Origin: Amaurobius ferox
Lineage: Eukaryota > Arthropoda > Arachnida > Araneae > Amaurobiidae
Reading direction: 5' to 3'
Length of the DNA: 64,000 nt
Assembly: GCA_951213105.1 (NCBI GenBank)
Contig: OX578146.1
Coordinates: forward strand, 116,097,551 to 116,161,550
In this document: positions 22,400 through 33,690 of the stretch, one piece after another
Numbering within the stretch: position 1 is the first letter of the stretch
How the letters are laid out: the number at the start of each line of letters is the position of its first letter
The notes under the pieces: generated by a model
Database searches by the model: none
What the model was told of the DNA's origin: nothing
The model's input: only the letters and a program-made list of their open reading frames with translations
Position numbers and translations under genes: made by a program

Positions 22400-22980
22400 T
22401 CGAACAAAAATAAATGAAACCCAATAAGATAAAAAAAAAATAGGTTAAAACGGCATGTAAGAGCCCCAAAGGTGTTAAAAAATGGAACGAAGAAAGTGGA
22501 ACATTTTGCAGGGCACTCCCCCAGACCACGGGCAAAAATGGAATACTGGACAAGCCATTAACTAAATTATTGGAAATTTTCTGGATATAGAAGGCTTCAA
22601 AGACGTCAAGATTATAGATCGTCGTGCATTTTTGTATGATTTTTGCTGAAAGAAACTCAAAACGGTGGTCAAATTGATAACAATGTTGAACAATTAAATA
22701 TTTATTCAATTCCTGTGTTTTTACATAGTTTTCATGTTCCTTAATACAACATTTTCAAACGCGTTTAATTTGACCAATATATGAAACACCACACTGACAA
22801 AAAAATATTGTAAATGCCCCAACTATTAGAAATTTCGTAATGATCTTTAAGATTAGAAATATGAGATACAGAGTGTCTTGGAAAATTTCTATCAACGGAA
22901 ATTTCTCGAGAACGAAGAGAGTTATCCTTATATTTTACTGCAACTGCATAGAAAACCCGTATGAACCAAAACAAGACAAC
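22400..22980 (-). pseudogene. Penelope-like retroelement remnant: GIY-YIG endonuclease domain
   Basis: On the minus strand, from about 22980 downward, the sequence encodes an endonuclease of the GIY-YIG type in broken frames. First comes a frame with SWGIYNIF. A shift then gives FCQCGVSYIGQIKRV, a stop, and CCIKEHENYVKTQELNKYL. Next is IVQHCYQFDHRFEF, then EAFYIQKISNNLVNG and a closing P-x-x-W. The GIY and YIG halves, the KEHE motif and the C-terminal 'EA..I' helix are all in the right order for the C-terminal domain of Penelope-like elements. No reverse transcriptase is recognisable upstream. At least one frameshift and one stop make it dead. A hydrophobic stretch follows to about 22360. Confidence 0.75.
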
Positions 22981-22984
22981 GCTC

Positions 22985-23877
22985 GGAGACTAACCCCCCT
23001 TTTTATGGGGTCGGGGGGCTATCTCGCTTCATTTTAGAGATAGAGAAAATGTCAATTACAAAGTTGTAGTTGACAAATTAGTACAAACATATCTTTATCG
23101 GATAGAAAAAGCTGTAAATAATTGTCAGAAAGATATTTTAAAAGCATGCGATTCTTTAAACTGTAAAATCGTCCGGTGACAGTTATGGAACAAACGATTT
23201 AATAAATTTAGTTTGAATACTATTTATTTCATTTGACGAACGATTTGTCGGAAAACATTATCGTAATTAAAGACAGAAAATTAAAAAGAATTAATCTGAG
23301 GTTGAAAAAGCAGTGCATCGTTATGCTATGTGTCTGTCACTACGTCTATTTTTATTTCGATTTTATGAATCATGTCTATTATTGAGCTTACTAATGGAGA
23401 ATATTGCGAATTGAACCTTATTTTTGGAGAATGTAACCGGAATAACCGATTATACGCAGTATTATTTAGAATTCTTTTCAGCTTTTTCTATCAGACAAAC
23501 ACAATTTCGTACTAAATTGGCAACACTCTGCAATTGTATAATTGAATTTTTTCTTTCTCTTAAAGGGAGCAAGGCCATGCCCGTACATGAAAAAGGGGGG
23601 TTAAGCCCCTGAAAGTTGGCGCGTCGTGTTGCTTCATTGGGATTTCATATGCAGCTGCAATAAAAAATTAAAATAACTCCCTCCATTCCCTTGATACGGA
23701 CTTTCCTAGACACCATGTATACAAAAGAATTTAAATATTATAAATAAGTGTTTATTTTATAAAAAAAAATTAAACATTATTGTACCAAAAAATAAAAGTT
23801 TTCATTCTTTTTTTTAAATTAAGTCTACAACACTTAAATTTGGCATTTCATAAAACTTATTTTAAAAATACTCAAAC
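22985..23877. other. Unannotated DNA, possibly decayed upstream part of the Penelope-like element
   Basis: No reverse transcriptase motif could be read in any frame. The stretch contains no other supported feature. Confidence 0.3.
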
Positions 23878-23890
23878 TTGAGTTTGGGTG

Positions 23891-24062
23891 TTGTTGTTGA
23901 GACCCAGACCGTCCAGCCTACCAGAAAGGTGCAAGTTAACCATTTGGAAGGCCGGGAAGTGCCACCCAATTTAGATCGGAACCAGTATGGGAGGCATTCT
24001 TAGGGACCGTACCCTCCTTCCCCTACCATCAACCTCTCAGAGGGACTTACGGACCCACATGA
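23891..24062 (-). mobile_element. 5'-truncated tRNA-family SINE (minus strand)
   Basis: Reading the minus strand, it starts at CATGTGGGTCCGTAAGTCC, runs through 'tctaaattgggtggcact' and 'aggctggacggtctgggtct', and ends in (CAA)n. The tRNA-like head is missing. It is flanked by TTGAGTTTGGGTG on both sides (23878-23890 and 24063-24075), a direct target duplication. Confidence 0.85.
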
Positions 24063-24075
24063 TTGAGTTTGGGTG

Positions 24076-25312
24076 TGACAAAATTGAGTGCGTTAATATG
24101 AGATTAAATGCCTTGGCACTGTTTTGGATCAGTTGTTAGCATGAAAATCTCATATAAATAATCTTAAAGGAATTAAATTGGTATCTAGCGAAATTTCATT
24201 TTCCGAAAATTGTCTGTTCCAAAAATATATTACGTCTGATTTATTTTACATTAATTTTTTCCAGGTTACAATGTGTGGTAAATTGTTGAGGTGCAGCTTT
24301 CTGAAATGCTTTTAATCCCTTATTTTTGGTGCAGAAGCACTTTGTAAGAATTATGTTATCTAAAAACTGTTTTGCTAATTCATTGCCATGATTTTATAGT
24401 TCAAATATTATTCCTTTAGGACATATGTATATGTATAAAGCACTAAAGTTATTTTATTTGAGTTCGGTGCACATATCATCAAAGAATTTATACAGAATTA
24501 TTCCTATGTTTTATGTTATCTGAACAACGTCTGCTCTAGTATTTACTAAAGCTAAAAGATTTTATACATTTTTGGAGCTATAATGTTTCAATTCGTAAGT
24601 GATCATATAAAATCTACTATCATATTTTCTTATTATTGCAAATTGATTGTGCTTTGGTTATTTGGTTTCCCTGAATTGGAACTTTTTTAATGTCGTATCT
24701 TAATATTTTTCGTTTCGTCATGTTTTTTAAATTGCATTCTCTCAAAAAGTAAATGAAGCTAGCTATGGAATTAATAGCAAAATTTGTACCATGAACTTTC
24801 GTTTCTGCTTGTGCCTTATTCTGTGCTAATTATAGATTTCTTCCAGTCGATATAAGATTTCCTTTAGACTAGAAAAATTCTATCTCTAAAAATGTATGTT
24901 TTTCGTGTTGAATTAGGAATACATTTTAGGTTTTATTCTGTATTAATTGTGGCATCGGCCACGGGACAATATCTAAGAGCTGGATTTTCAATTTGCCCGA
25001 TATAGATGAGATAGGAGTGGGTTCAAAATGTACTTTCAGATCAGTGTTGCAAACAGTTGGATGAACTTTATGGCTATAATCATAACAAAAAATGGCTACA
25101 TTTTATGAATAGCCATTATCATTAGTTACAAATTTAACCATTTTATGGCAAAATTTAGCCCCTTTAGATTCTAAATCTTGCAAAAATGACTAAATTTATC
25201 CATAAAATGGTAACCTAGAAAAACAAATCTTTGCATAGGTATAGTGTACATCTAGGAACAGGTCAAAAACTAACTGCGCAAATTTTTCATTAAAATGACT
25301 ACTTGCAAATAT
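24076..25312. other. Unannotated intergenic DNA
   Basis: No supported gene. Around 25040-25250 'tggcta..tttatg' and 'aaatttagcc..' form loose inverted similarity, not delimited. Confidence 0.35.
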
Positions 25313-26237
25313 AACCGCCATGGGTCTGGGTCGTAATCCCGACAGCCGAAATCCCGACAAGCCAGAATCCCAACAGCCGAAATCCCGACATGCCAAAATC
25401 CCGACAGGGTCGAAATCCCGACAGGGTCGAAATCCCGACAAGCCAAAATCCCGACAAGGTCGAAATCCCGACAAGCCAAAATCCCGACAGCCGAAACCCA
25501 CTCTTGCACAGACTAATACAACACTAAGGCGGTCATCGCAGTGACGTCACAAGGGTTAGAATTTACTAATCAGCACCCCCCCCCCCCACGCACATGCGCT
25601 GGACTCACGCTCCCTCTTGTCTCCATCCGCTTGCTACGACAATGGCCATATGCTATTTGAATATGCTATTTGAACGTATGCAGAATGTGTAAGTGTTTTT
25701 TTTTCTTTTTTAATAAAATGAATTTCCTAAATCTTATACCGACCTGTTATATCAGTTTAATCTTTGTCATTTCAATTTGCCAAAATTTATTTCAGTAATG
25801 GCATAATTGTTATGATTTAGTGATTAAAACTATTAATTTGTAAAATGTAGAGATGTAAAAACGCCGATAATTTTGATCAAGCTATACATATAGGCGTAGA
25901 GAGCCATGTGCGTGGGCCCAGCGTGAGTCCAGCGCATGTGCGTGGGGGGGGGGGGGGGTGCTGATTAGTAAATTCTAACCCTAGTGACGTCACTACGATG
26001 ACCGCCTTAGTGTTGTATTAGTCTGTGCAAGAGTGGGTTTCGGCTGTCGGGATTTTGGCTTGTCGGGATTTCGACCTTGTCGGGATTTTGGCTTGTCGGG
26101 ATTTCGAGCTTGTCGGGATTTTGACTTGTCGGGATTTCGACCCTGTCGGGATTATGGCTTGTCGGGATTTCGGCTGTCGGGATTATGGCTTGTCGGGATT
26201 TCGGCTGTCGGGATTATGTCCGGAACCGAACCGCCAT
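25313..26237. mobile_element. Foldback element with tandem CCCGACA repeats and 9 bp target duplication
   Basis: The element proper spans 25322-26228 (907 bp) between two copies of AACCGCCAT (25313-25321, 26229-26237). Each arm carries a tandem array of 15-17 bp units, AATCCCGACAAGCCG and variants, at 25335-25495 and inverted at 26040-26215. The arms continue inward as a long inverted repeat ('ccactcttgcacagactaat', 'taaggcggtcat', 'agtgacgtca', a poly-C/poly-G tract, 'gactcacgct'), then an AT-rich centre. A 9 bp duplication with long, repeat-rich inverted arms fits Mutator-like or Drosophila Foldback-type elements. No transposase is present. Open frames in the arrays reading 'CRDFGLSGFR' only translate the tandem unit. 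Confidence 0.85.
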
Positions 26238-27168
26238 ATATCATTAGATAAAAAAAATTATTAAAAAAAGTTGCAACATAAATATCAGTAAAATAATTAT
26301 ATTGTTTTATTCTAATTTTATTTTAGTTTCTAAAATATTTCCACTGATTTTGTGAACAAAATGTATAAAAAATTATTCTATCTATTAAAATGGATGCAAA
26401 GTAAAAGCAGATTACAGTTTTTAAGGTACATTTTAATTATTTGCATGCAACTTTAATGTATGAAAAATGTATCATTAAAATGTATTTAAAGACAACGATG
26501 CATCAAATTTGCACGTTATAACTCACCAGTTCCTGATTTATTCCCAAACAACGACTACATTCCCATAGCGAGCCCAGAACAGATTGGGATGATAAGGTTC
26601 ATAATCAAAAATATTAAAATAAGATACCACAAAAAAACGACAAACTAAAAACGACCATATTAAAAGTTCTCAAACATCTAATGGGCATCTGATGGAAACA
26701 ACTTTTAAGAAGTAATACCTTAAATTTAATTATATAATAAAGAGCAAAGAGCAACAGATTGAACAATAAAATAAATATATTTTTTTAATAAAATATGTGA
26801 TAAACATATTCCAAATAAATTATTTTTGAACAACAATAATGGAAGCATGACACTGTTGTTCCTTTGCTCGAACCGGGTCTCCAAGTTTGCGTTTAAAATC
26901 ATTTAAATAGTTTCAAAGTTGTATCATCAGTTAGTGATTATCTACACTGATTTAAAAAACTATAATTTATTAAATAAAATCCACATATACATATCGCACC
27001 AAAACCTGATGTAAGTTCTTGTGCAGAGTTTTCAGTTTGTGGGAAATTCATGAGAAAATTCTGAAAATGCGTTAGCAATCTGCTCCTACAAGTCGCAGAG
27101 GCGAGCGAATCTTTCGAACACAATGAATGGGGATGGACGAGAAAGCAAAAATGAGAAAATAAAAAAAT
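26238..27168. other. Unannotated intergenic DNA
   Basis: AT-rich, with no supported gene or repeat. The minus-strand open frames at 26938-27311 overlap the left end of the Tc1-like element and show no domain. Confidence 0.4.
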
Positions 27169-27170
27169 AT

Positions 27171-28588
27171 ACACTCTAAGACAAAAAAATCGGCGCACCC
27201 CGCAAAATAATCCGATTGTAATGAAACTGTACATGCCAACACCTGTTGACCGAATACGCAAATGATCAAAAATTCACAGCCAATGAATGAAAAGATGGAA
27301 CTACAGCGCATTGAAACTGAGCATCATGAGGGTGTATATAAAGACGAACCTTGCTTTTACAAACAAAACGTGCAGTGGATTTCGATTGCGTTTACGTACC
27401 TTGATTGTAGCAATGCCTCGCCGGTGAATTCATGGCCACTACGAACATATGAAGGAGTTTAAAAGAGGGCATGCGGTCGGACAGCATGAGGCTGGATGGG
27501 CACACCGCCGAATCGCTCGGCATTTGGGTAGAAGCGATGCAGCAATTAGACGATGTTGGCAGAAATGGGTCCGGAATGGCAGATTTCAGTGGCAACAGAC
27601 GGCCTAGAGCGACGACAGAACGGAAAGATAGAGCGATTGTCAGAGCAGCTGTGACAGCACAAGATTCGTCGTTATCAACCATCCAACGTGCGACAAACAC
27701 GGAAGTGACCACGCGGACCATTAATAGAAGACTATGGGAGCGGAATCTATACTAGCGACACCAATTACTCCGCCTACCACTGGCCAATATGCGCCGTCGA
27801 CAGCGATTGCAATGGGGCCGGGACCGATCAACTTGGAATTGTTCGGATTGGGAACGAATTGTCTTCAGTGATGAGTCCTGTTTCGAACTGAATCCCGAGG
27901 ATCAGCGCAGACGTGTCTGGAGAAAGCCCGAACATCGTCAGGAACCTGCTCTTACTGTCACACGCCACACGGTCCGACAATAGGGAGTTATGGCCAGGTA
28001 TGCCATTTCGTTTGATAGCCAGACCTCTTTGATAGTCCTCCGTGGCACCATCACAGCACAGCGGTACGTTGCCGACATTCTATGACCCATTGTATTGCCA
28101 TTCCTTTCGCGATACCCTGGGCTAATTTTTCAGCAAGATAATGCCAGACCACACACGGCACGCCTCTCCATTGATTGTCCGCGTGCTTACGACACACTTC
28201 CTTGGCCAAACAGTTCCCCAGATCTCTCGCCATTTGAGCACATTTGGGCTGCTGATGGACGTCAGCAGCGACCATCCCAAAATGTAGACGAATTAGCTCG
28301 TCAATTGGAGGCCATTTGGAACGACATCCCTCAGAACACCATCCGGCAATTTGATGCATCAATGCCACATCGGGTAACAGCTTGTATCAAAGCCAGAGGT
28401 GGACCAACGCCATATTGTGTGTGACATGCTCACTTTATGTAGATCTTTCAGAGTAAAAAATCATCCAATTGTTCTGAAATTCTAATCATTTCTTTTTCTG
28501 TACATTCACATTACACGTACAAAATTTTGTCTCATTTGAATAATTCGTTTCTGGTGCGTCGATTTTTCTTATTTTGTCTTAAAATGTA
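27171..28588 (+). mobile_element. Tc1-like transposon, full length but decayed
   Basis: The left end 'acactctaagacaaaaaaat' followed by 'cggcgcacc' is matched in reverse at the right end ('ggtgcgtcgatttttcttat' then 'tttgtcttaaaatgt'). TA dinucleotides flank both ends. The ~1.4 kb length is normal for a Tc1 element carrying a single transposase gene. Confidence 0.8.
27413..28424 (+). pseudogene. Tc1-like transposase pseudogene
   Basis: The reading frame begins MPRR and is cut by a stop four codons in. The paired-like helix-turn-helix region follows (about 27449-27610, in one frame, then RPRATTERKDRAIVRAAV in another). The catalytic domain contains RIVFSDESCFELNPEDQRR with the first Asp, FQQDNARPHTARL with the second Asp, and SSPDLSPFEHIW with the terminal Glu, so a DD34E-type triad is still visible. 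In-frame stops at 27753, 27981 and about 28082 plus at least one frameshift show it is dead. A Tc1 transposase is about 340 residues, and nearly all of it is represented here. Confidence 0.85.
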
Positions 28589-28599
28589 TATATTTTAGT

Positions 28600-29390
28600 T
28601 GTTGCACCGTATAATAATACTGTATTCTGATTTTAAATTCTCGATAAAAAAAAAATCTCGAAACAACATATTTCATATGGAAATAATAAATACATCGTGG
28701 TTCATGTGAAACGGGATGCTCTTAAATTATGATAAATGTTACACGAGTTTCATTTCCATATCTCAATCATGCGTTGGACCGTGGGCAGGATTGGAGCAGT
28801 TGGTCCATTGGATATAGTTTAGAGATTCCCAACTTAGAAGATCAAATCTTTGCACACTAATAATATCGTTCAAGATACTCTAAATGTGCAAACAGAGTTG
28901 GTTTTTCGAATTTTTTTTCCTCAATAAACAGAGAAAATGGGGGGAGGGGGTGAAAAATTTTCCAGAAATTTTCTGGTGGACTAAAATGCTGAATCTTTGA
29001 GCATTTTAATACCGTCTACAATGCAGAACCTATCATAGCTAGAGTTTCGATTTCTTGCTCATGAGAGGAAAACATAAAGGATTATTTCCAAACCCTCCGT
29101 AAATCCCCCGTGACCTAGAAGACTGTAACTTTGAAGACTTACAGCATGAAACGTAACTGGATCAATTTTTGAATGAGACGCCTCTTTCCGGCTCTACGCA
29201 CCGTACATTATTAAATAAAATAAAGCATAAACATATTGCAACTGAATTTTTTAAGAATGTTCATTTCCCAGTCTGTGATGGGCTTAAATTCTAACTGTAA
29301 CGTATCAAATCAAGCAGTTTAAGAAACAATGCTATGAACCAAATTTGCGTTAAACTATTTTCAGATGTGCGCTTTACAACTCAGGATAGA
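28600..29390. other. Unannotated intergenic DNA
   Basis: No supported gene or defined repeat. Confidence 0.4.
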
Positions 29391-29394
29391 ACAA

Positions 29395-29625
29395 TCTCGA
29401 AAGATCGATCATAGAGAGTGTGAAATGGATGCAGTCACAGACGTGTGCTATAAGCGTCATTGATGTCTTTCAATACATAATCTGAAACTATAGCTTTGCA
29501 GAGAAATAGTTAGAGTTCCGATGTAGGGGAAGACTGGACGGCTGCCAAATAGTTAAATGATGCATAACGCATATCATGTATTACAATGATGATTCTGTTA
29601 GGGACGTGGCAGTTGTTCGTGCATC
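29395..29625 (+). repeat. Family B dispersed repeat, copy 4 (best preserved)
   Basis: Contains 'gtgtgaaatggatgcagtca', 'cagacgtgtgctataagcgt', 'tttcaatacataatctgaaa', 'gcagagaaatagttagagtt', 'gctgccaaatagttaaatga' and 'catgtattacaatgatgatt'. It serves as the reference for the other copies. Confidence 0.65.
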
Positions 29626-30350
29626 ATCCGCTCTGCTTTGTGCTGATATCAGCATGTTGTAAGTTGGCTGATAACAATATAGGATAAATTGTTAAAGCAT
29701 GTAATTGCTAGTTGAAGTGGTTGAAATCGAATTCTGGAGAATGCTTGATTTAGCAGGTTAATCAATATCTACATGGAAATAAATATGAGAATTTTATGCA
29801 GTTATTTTTTACGTTCACATATAGTAAAAACACACACGAAAAATTTCGATTCACACGAAAAATTTCGAATGTAATATTTCAATGGAAAATTTTATTTTTT
29901 AAACAATTTCAAAACAGTTCGATCTCTTTTGAAATGATGTCTGTGGGGGAAGTGTGAATATTATAACTCAAAAATTAACTTCTGAATTCCCTAGAAAATT
30001 ATATGTATAGGTACATTATATACAAACTACAGAGGTCGTTCGCACTTTATGGAAACGATTTTGCATTTATATTTCTCGCTAGCATTTTGAGATAAAGATT
30101 TGGCATTTTCAATATAATCGTCTGCTACTGTTTTGTTTGATTGGAATGTAGAATAAAAGATTCATTTTGAAAGTGGCTCCCGAAATTGATACGTGGCTAG
30201 AAGGTTACGTAAATGCGATTTCCGAGGAAAAATATTCGAATCAACAAATTGTAAAGCAGTGTAAAAATCGAGGTTATTGCATTTGAAAGAAAGGTATTTT
30301 TAATATATTAAATTTGAAAGGGTAAAAGCTTCTAGCTGAAAGCAAAAAAA
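29626..30350. other. Unannotated DNA with a diverged family A trace
   Basis: 'tttgaaatgatgtctgtggg' near 29930 and 'ctagcattttgagata' near 30080 follow the order of family A, but the stretch is too diverged to delimit. There is no gene. Confidence 0.3.
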
Positions 30351-30351
30351 A

Positions 30352-30676
30352 ATGGCCACTAAATCGCATCATAAGACTATTCGAACGCGGGTAAATATCA
30401 AGAAAGTGAAGTCTCTGATCCTAAAAGAAAATCCTCCGACTCAAAGATCCATTGCACCGAAACTGGTAATGTCTTCTAGCACTGTAAGTAAAATCATTCA
30501 TAAAGATTTGAAGTTAAACAAGGTGTTTAAATCTGAAGTTCATCTGCTTTTGCCAAAGCATATTGCGGAAAGTAAAACAGACTGCAAAAAATTTTATAAA
30601 ATACACCTATCTGCTGATAAATGGAAATTTGTGGTAACACTCGATGAGACATGGGTGTGTTTAAGTGACTGTAATA
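30352..30676 (+). pseudogene. Mariner-family transposase, N-terminal half, interrupted
   Basis: The frame starts at an ATG and runs 114 codons. Residues ~1-60 look like the DNA-binding region (ENPPTQRSIAPKLVMSSSTV is a helix-turn-helix type segment, followed by SKIIHKDLKLNK). Later come LLPKHIAESKTDCKKFY and WKFVVTLDETWVCLSDCN, containing the first catalytic Asp. The homology stops at about 30676, exactly where the Tc1-like element on the minus strand seems to begin after a TA. The rest of the catalytic domain was not found. Confidence 0.75.
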
Positions 30677-31815
30677 CACTGGCTTCGAAAAGTTGAACAC
30701 GGACGGTGAACTCAACAAAAATGAAAAAATAAAGCTTTGATTTACTCAAAACTGCACATGAAGGTAGTAAATGTGTTTATGCATTAAAGAAAACAAGAAT
30801 TATGTACAAAGATGAAAAGAATATTTACTTTTCGTAAATTATATGGTGACGTCACATTTGGGTCATTAACAAAATTATGTTTAAAGGCAAACAAACCAAA
30901 CGAAACTTACAATATAGTATGTGACCACCCTGGACCTTCAAATTTTACAACGATTTCCCATGTTTCCCATGTTTTCGATCAACCATCGCAGATGCGAGCA
31001 ATGGCCATTCCTTCAATAGGGTAGCTTCTAACTCTCTGAGACTGGTTGGAGGAAGTAAACGTGCAGAGACTGCAAGTTCGATAGCATGCCAAATGGTTAC
31101 AATGGGATAAGAGTCAAAGGAATACGCCGGCCACTCCATACGAGAAATACCTTCACTTTCCAGGTACTCGTCAACAATGTTAGCTTAATGGAAATGGCAT
31201 TATCGTCCATAGAAAGAAATCAGGACCAACTGCCGCAGCGTGGAATCTCGCAATGGGATCTCTGACTTCATCCCGATACCGTGCAGCCATCACAGAACCG
31301 ATTTTTAAAGATGTGCAGCTCTGTGCGATATCCCATTGAAATTCCACTCCACACCATGACGCTGCCACCTCTGAATGAGTGATGCTCGATGATGTTCTTG
31401 GCCACATTGCGTGTGTCTCGTTCTCTCAAGATCCTTACACGCTTATTATCTGATTTCAGGGCAAATCTGAACTTGTCCGTGAACAGGACGTTGCACCAAT
31501 CTGAGACAGTCCAATTGACATGTTGACGACACCAATTTAATTTTGTCCCTCTGGCTTGGACGGTTAATGGAACACAAAAACCTGGTACTCGGGTGTACAG
31601 TCCCTTCACGTGGAACCTTCGTCGAACAGTACTGGCAGATATTGTCTTACTAGAACCGCTGCACCCATGAATGTAACAATTGTGGAGATCGCTCGTCGAT
31701 TCCGCCTGGCTGCTATAGCAATATACCGATCATCAGAGGACGTGGTAACAATTGGACCACAGATTAATATATACAGATGTTTCACTGCTAACCCAGCGCC
31801 CTCAACCGCCAACCA
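30677..31815 (-). pseudogene. Second Tc1-like element and transposase pseudogene (minus strand)
   Basis: From 31812 downward the minus strand encodes, in shifting frames, the order typical of a Tc1 transposase: TTSSDDRYIAIAARRNRRA, then GTKLNWCRQHVNWTVSDW, LFTDKFRFAL (first Asp), SFRGGSVMVWSGIS, and AARYRDEVRDPIARFHAAAV. A DDN motif is readable only in an alternative frame. The last block is MEWPAYSFDSYPIVTIWHA, where the usual PIEHVWD has lost its Glu. The N-terminal helix-turn-helix is absent. The 3' terminus appears to be CACTGGCTTCGAAAAGTTGA at 30677, next to TA. The element is dead through frameshifts and loss of the catalytic Glu. Confidence 0.8.
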
Positions 31816-32366
31816 AAGTTAAATAAAATATCAAGATTGGCACGCTTGGCGATGGTCTGTGGCGGTTTTCGCCAAGACGTTCTGCTAATATAACCCTATT
31901 TGGCACTAAACGAAACACTTGGAATAATTTTGTTCTATCATCGATCGCATGTTTATACATGTCAATCATTTCTCTTCTATTTCGCATTTTATAATCAATT
32001 ATTTTATCTTTTATGGATTTCTAAAAGAAGAGGGATTACGTTTACAAGGTATGTAATTTATTTTTATTTAAATAAAAAGATTATTTACTTTGCATCCCAT
32101 ATTTCATCCTATGAGCGTGTTCATCATAAGAAAATGGTGCAGTATTATCAAGAAGCAGTGGCATTATTAGTTAAAAAACATTTTCCGCATTTATATAAAA
32201 TGTATAAAAATTGATATTGATATTGAAATTCGATACCTTTGATAATGCATTTATGTAAATTTGTTATTTATTATAAGAATATAAGTGCATTTAAAAACAA
32301 GAAAGATCAATCATGCTTAAAGCATTGATTATGAAACACTTTCCAACTTCAAAGTAATTTTATTTA
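31816..32366. other. Unannotated DNA
   Basis: The 104-codon open frame at 31900-32214 has hydrophobic low-complexity content and no recognised domain. It could include flank of the interrupted mariner, but I could not show this. Confidence 0.3.
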
Positions 32367-32367
32367 A

Positions 32368-32820
32368 ACAAGTCTAAAATGCAATACATTCCTCGGTAAT
32401 ATTTTGAAACTTATCACAATACTGCATTAATTTATTATAATTGAAACTTAAACCTTCATCGAAAAAAATGAACTTCATTCAAATGACGGCATTGAAATAT
32501 AAATTGCCTGGTTTAAACAACTCTAAAATGGTATACATTCCTCGGTAATAGTTTTAAAATTATCATAATACTACGATAATTTATTATATTTGAAAACTTC
32601 ATCGAAAACAACTGAAATTAATTCAAATGACGTCATAGAAAAAATAACACGCCTGGATCACTCTATAAAAACAGGATTTCATTCATAACTTTCTCCCATT
32701 CATTTCATTCATCACAATACTATAATAATTTATTTTATTTAAACATTTTATTTAAGACCATTGAGCTACAAATAATTAAACTCTATGCTTAAAACTTCAT
32801 CGAAAAAAATCGTCCTTCTC
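32368..32820. repeat. ~140-150 bp diverged tandem repeat, about three units
   Basis: 'tctaaaatgcaatacattcc' near 32373 recurs as 'tctaaaatggtatacattcc' near 32522, each followed by 'tcggtaat', 'atcataatac' and 'cttcatcgaaaa'. A weaker third unit starts near 32654 and ends with 'aaaacttcatcgaaaaaaat'. Confidence 0.65.
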
Positions 32821-33690
32821 TTTATAAAATCAATTAATATTTCATTCATATCAGCCATGCAGACTCCATGGACTAAATTATTTTGTGTTAAAAAAATACA
32901 GGAATTCTAATACAACTCATTCTACATATTTTGCTGTTTACATTTTACATAGGTGAAAAATAGGCTTAGTTGTAGAAATAATCAAATTTAGATGAGCATT
33001 TAAACTCAAATATATTGTCATTGCGTTGTTTCAGTATGTAGATGCACAGAATTTAAGCAAAAATAAAGTAGTTTTAGGACGGATACAACACTCAATATGA
33101 ATAAAAAAACTTAAAAAAAATCACGATTTTGAACAAGATGGATGCCATATATTATTTTGAAGTGGGTCATGTGATCGTTTCATATCATGGTCACGTGATC
33201 GTTTCATATAAGATGTGTAATTATTATTTTAATTTTTATTTACATTTTTCAACACGGGTTCAATCCAAAACTAATTGGATGATATTATTCATTTATATTT
33301 CCATAGGTCCCACAAACCGTCTGAAACACATACTAAAATTTCATTTTGAAAAGGTCATTTTTACGGCAGTTATCGTTAACGGACATGCAGAATAAATGAA
33401 CCAAGTCATAAACACTTTTCAACTATGTTGTAAAGTGTTAAAAAAGCATATATATTTCAAATTTTGTATCTAAGTTATTCTTCTGAAATATAACGTAGAA
33501 ATACTTTGAAAGTTATCTTCTTTTTAATTGGCAACAACTTAATCACGCCGATAAGTGTATACTTATCTGTGTCATAATTACACATATACAACTTATATAT
33601 TTAGTATAATTTCAGGAATAAAAATTATATTCCAAACAAAATATTGCTATACAATCTTAAAGTCCAAAATATTTAAGTTCTATTGAGTTG
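32821..33690. other. Unannotated intergenic DNA
   Basis: A short direct repeat, 'catgtgatcgtttcatatc/a', lies at 33167-33210. There is no supported gene. Confidence 0.4.

Noticed and set aside
25196..25544. Open frames on both strands with 'CRDFGLSGFRP' or 'KPKSRQ' repeats, looking like a repetitive protein
   Set aside because: They are translations of the 15-17 bp tandem unit of the foldback element and occur again inverted at 26025-26264; no start context, splice or domain supports a gene.
28765..28830. Possible tRNA-like sequence around 'gcagttggtccattggatat'
   Set aside because: It lacks a B box and a foldable acceptor stem.
31900..32214. 104-codon frame ending in a basic segment, considered as missing mariner C-terminus
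   Set aside because: I could not match it to any catalytic motif of the family (no second Asp or third acidic block).
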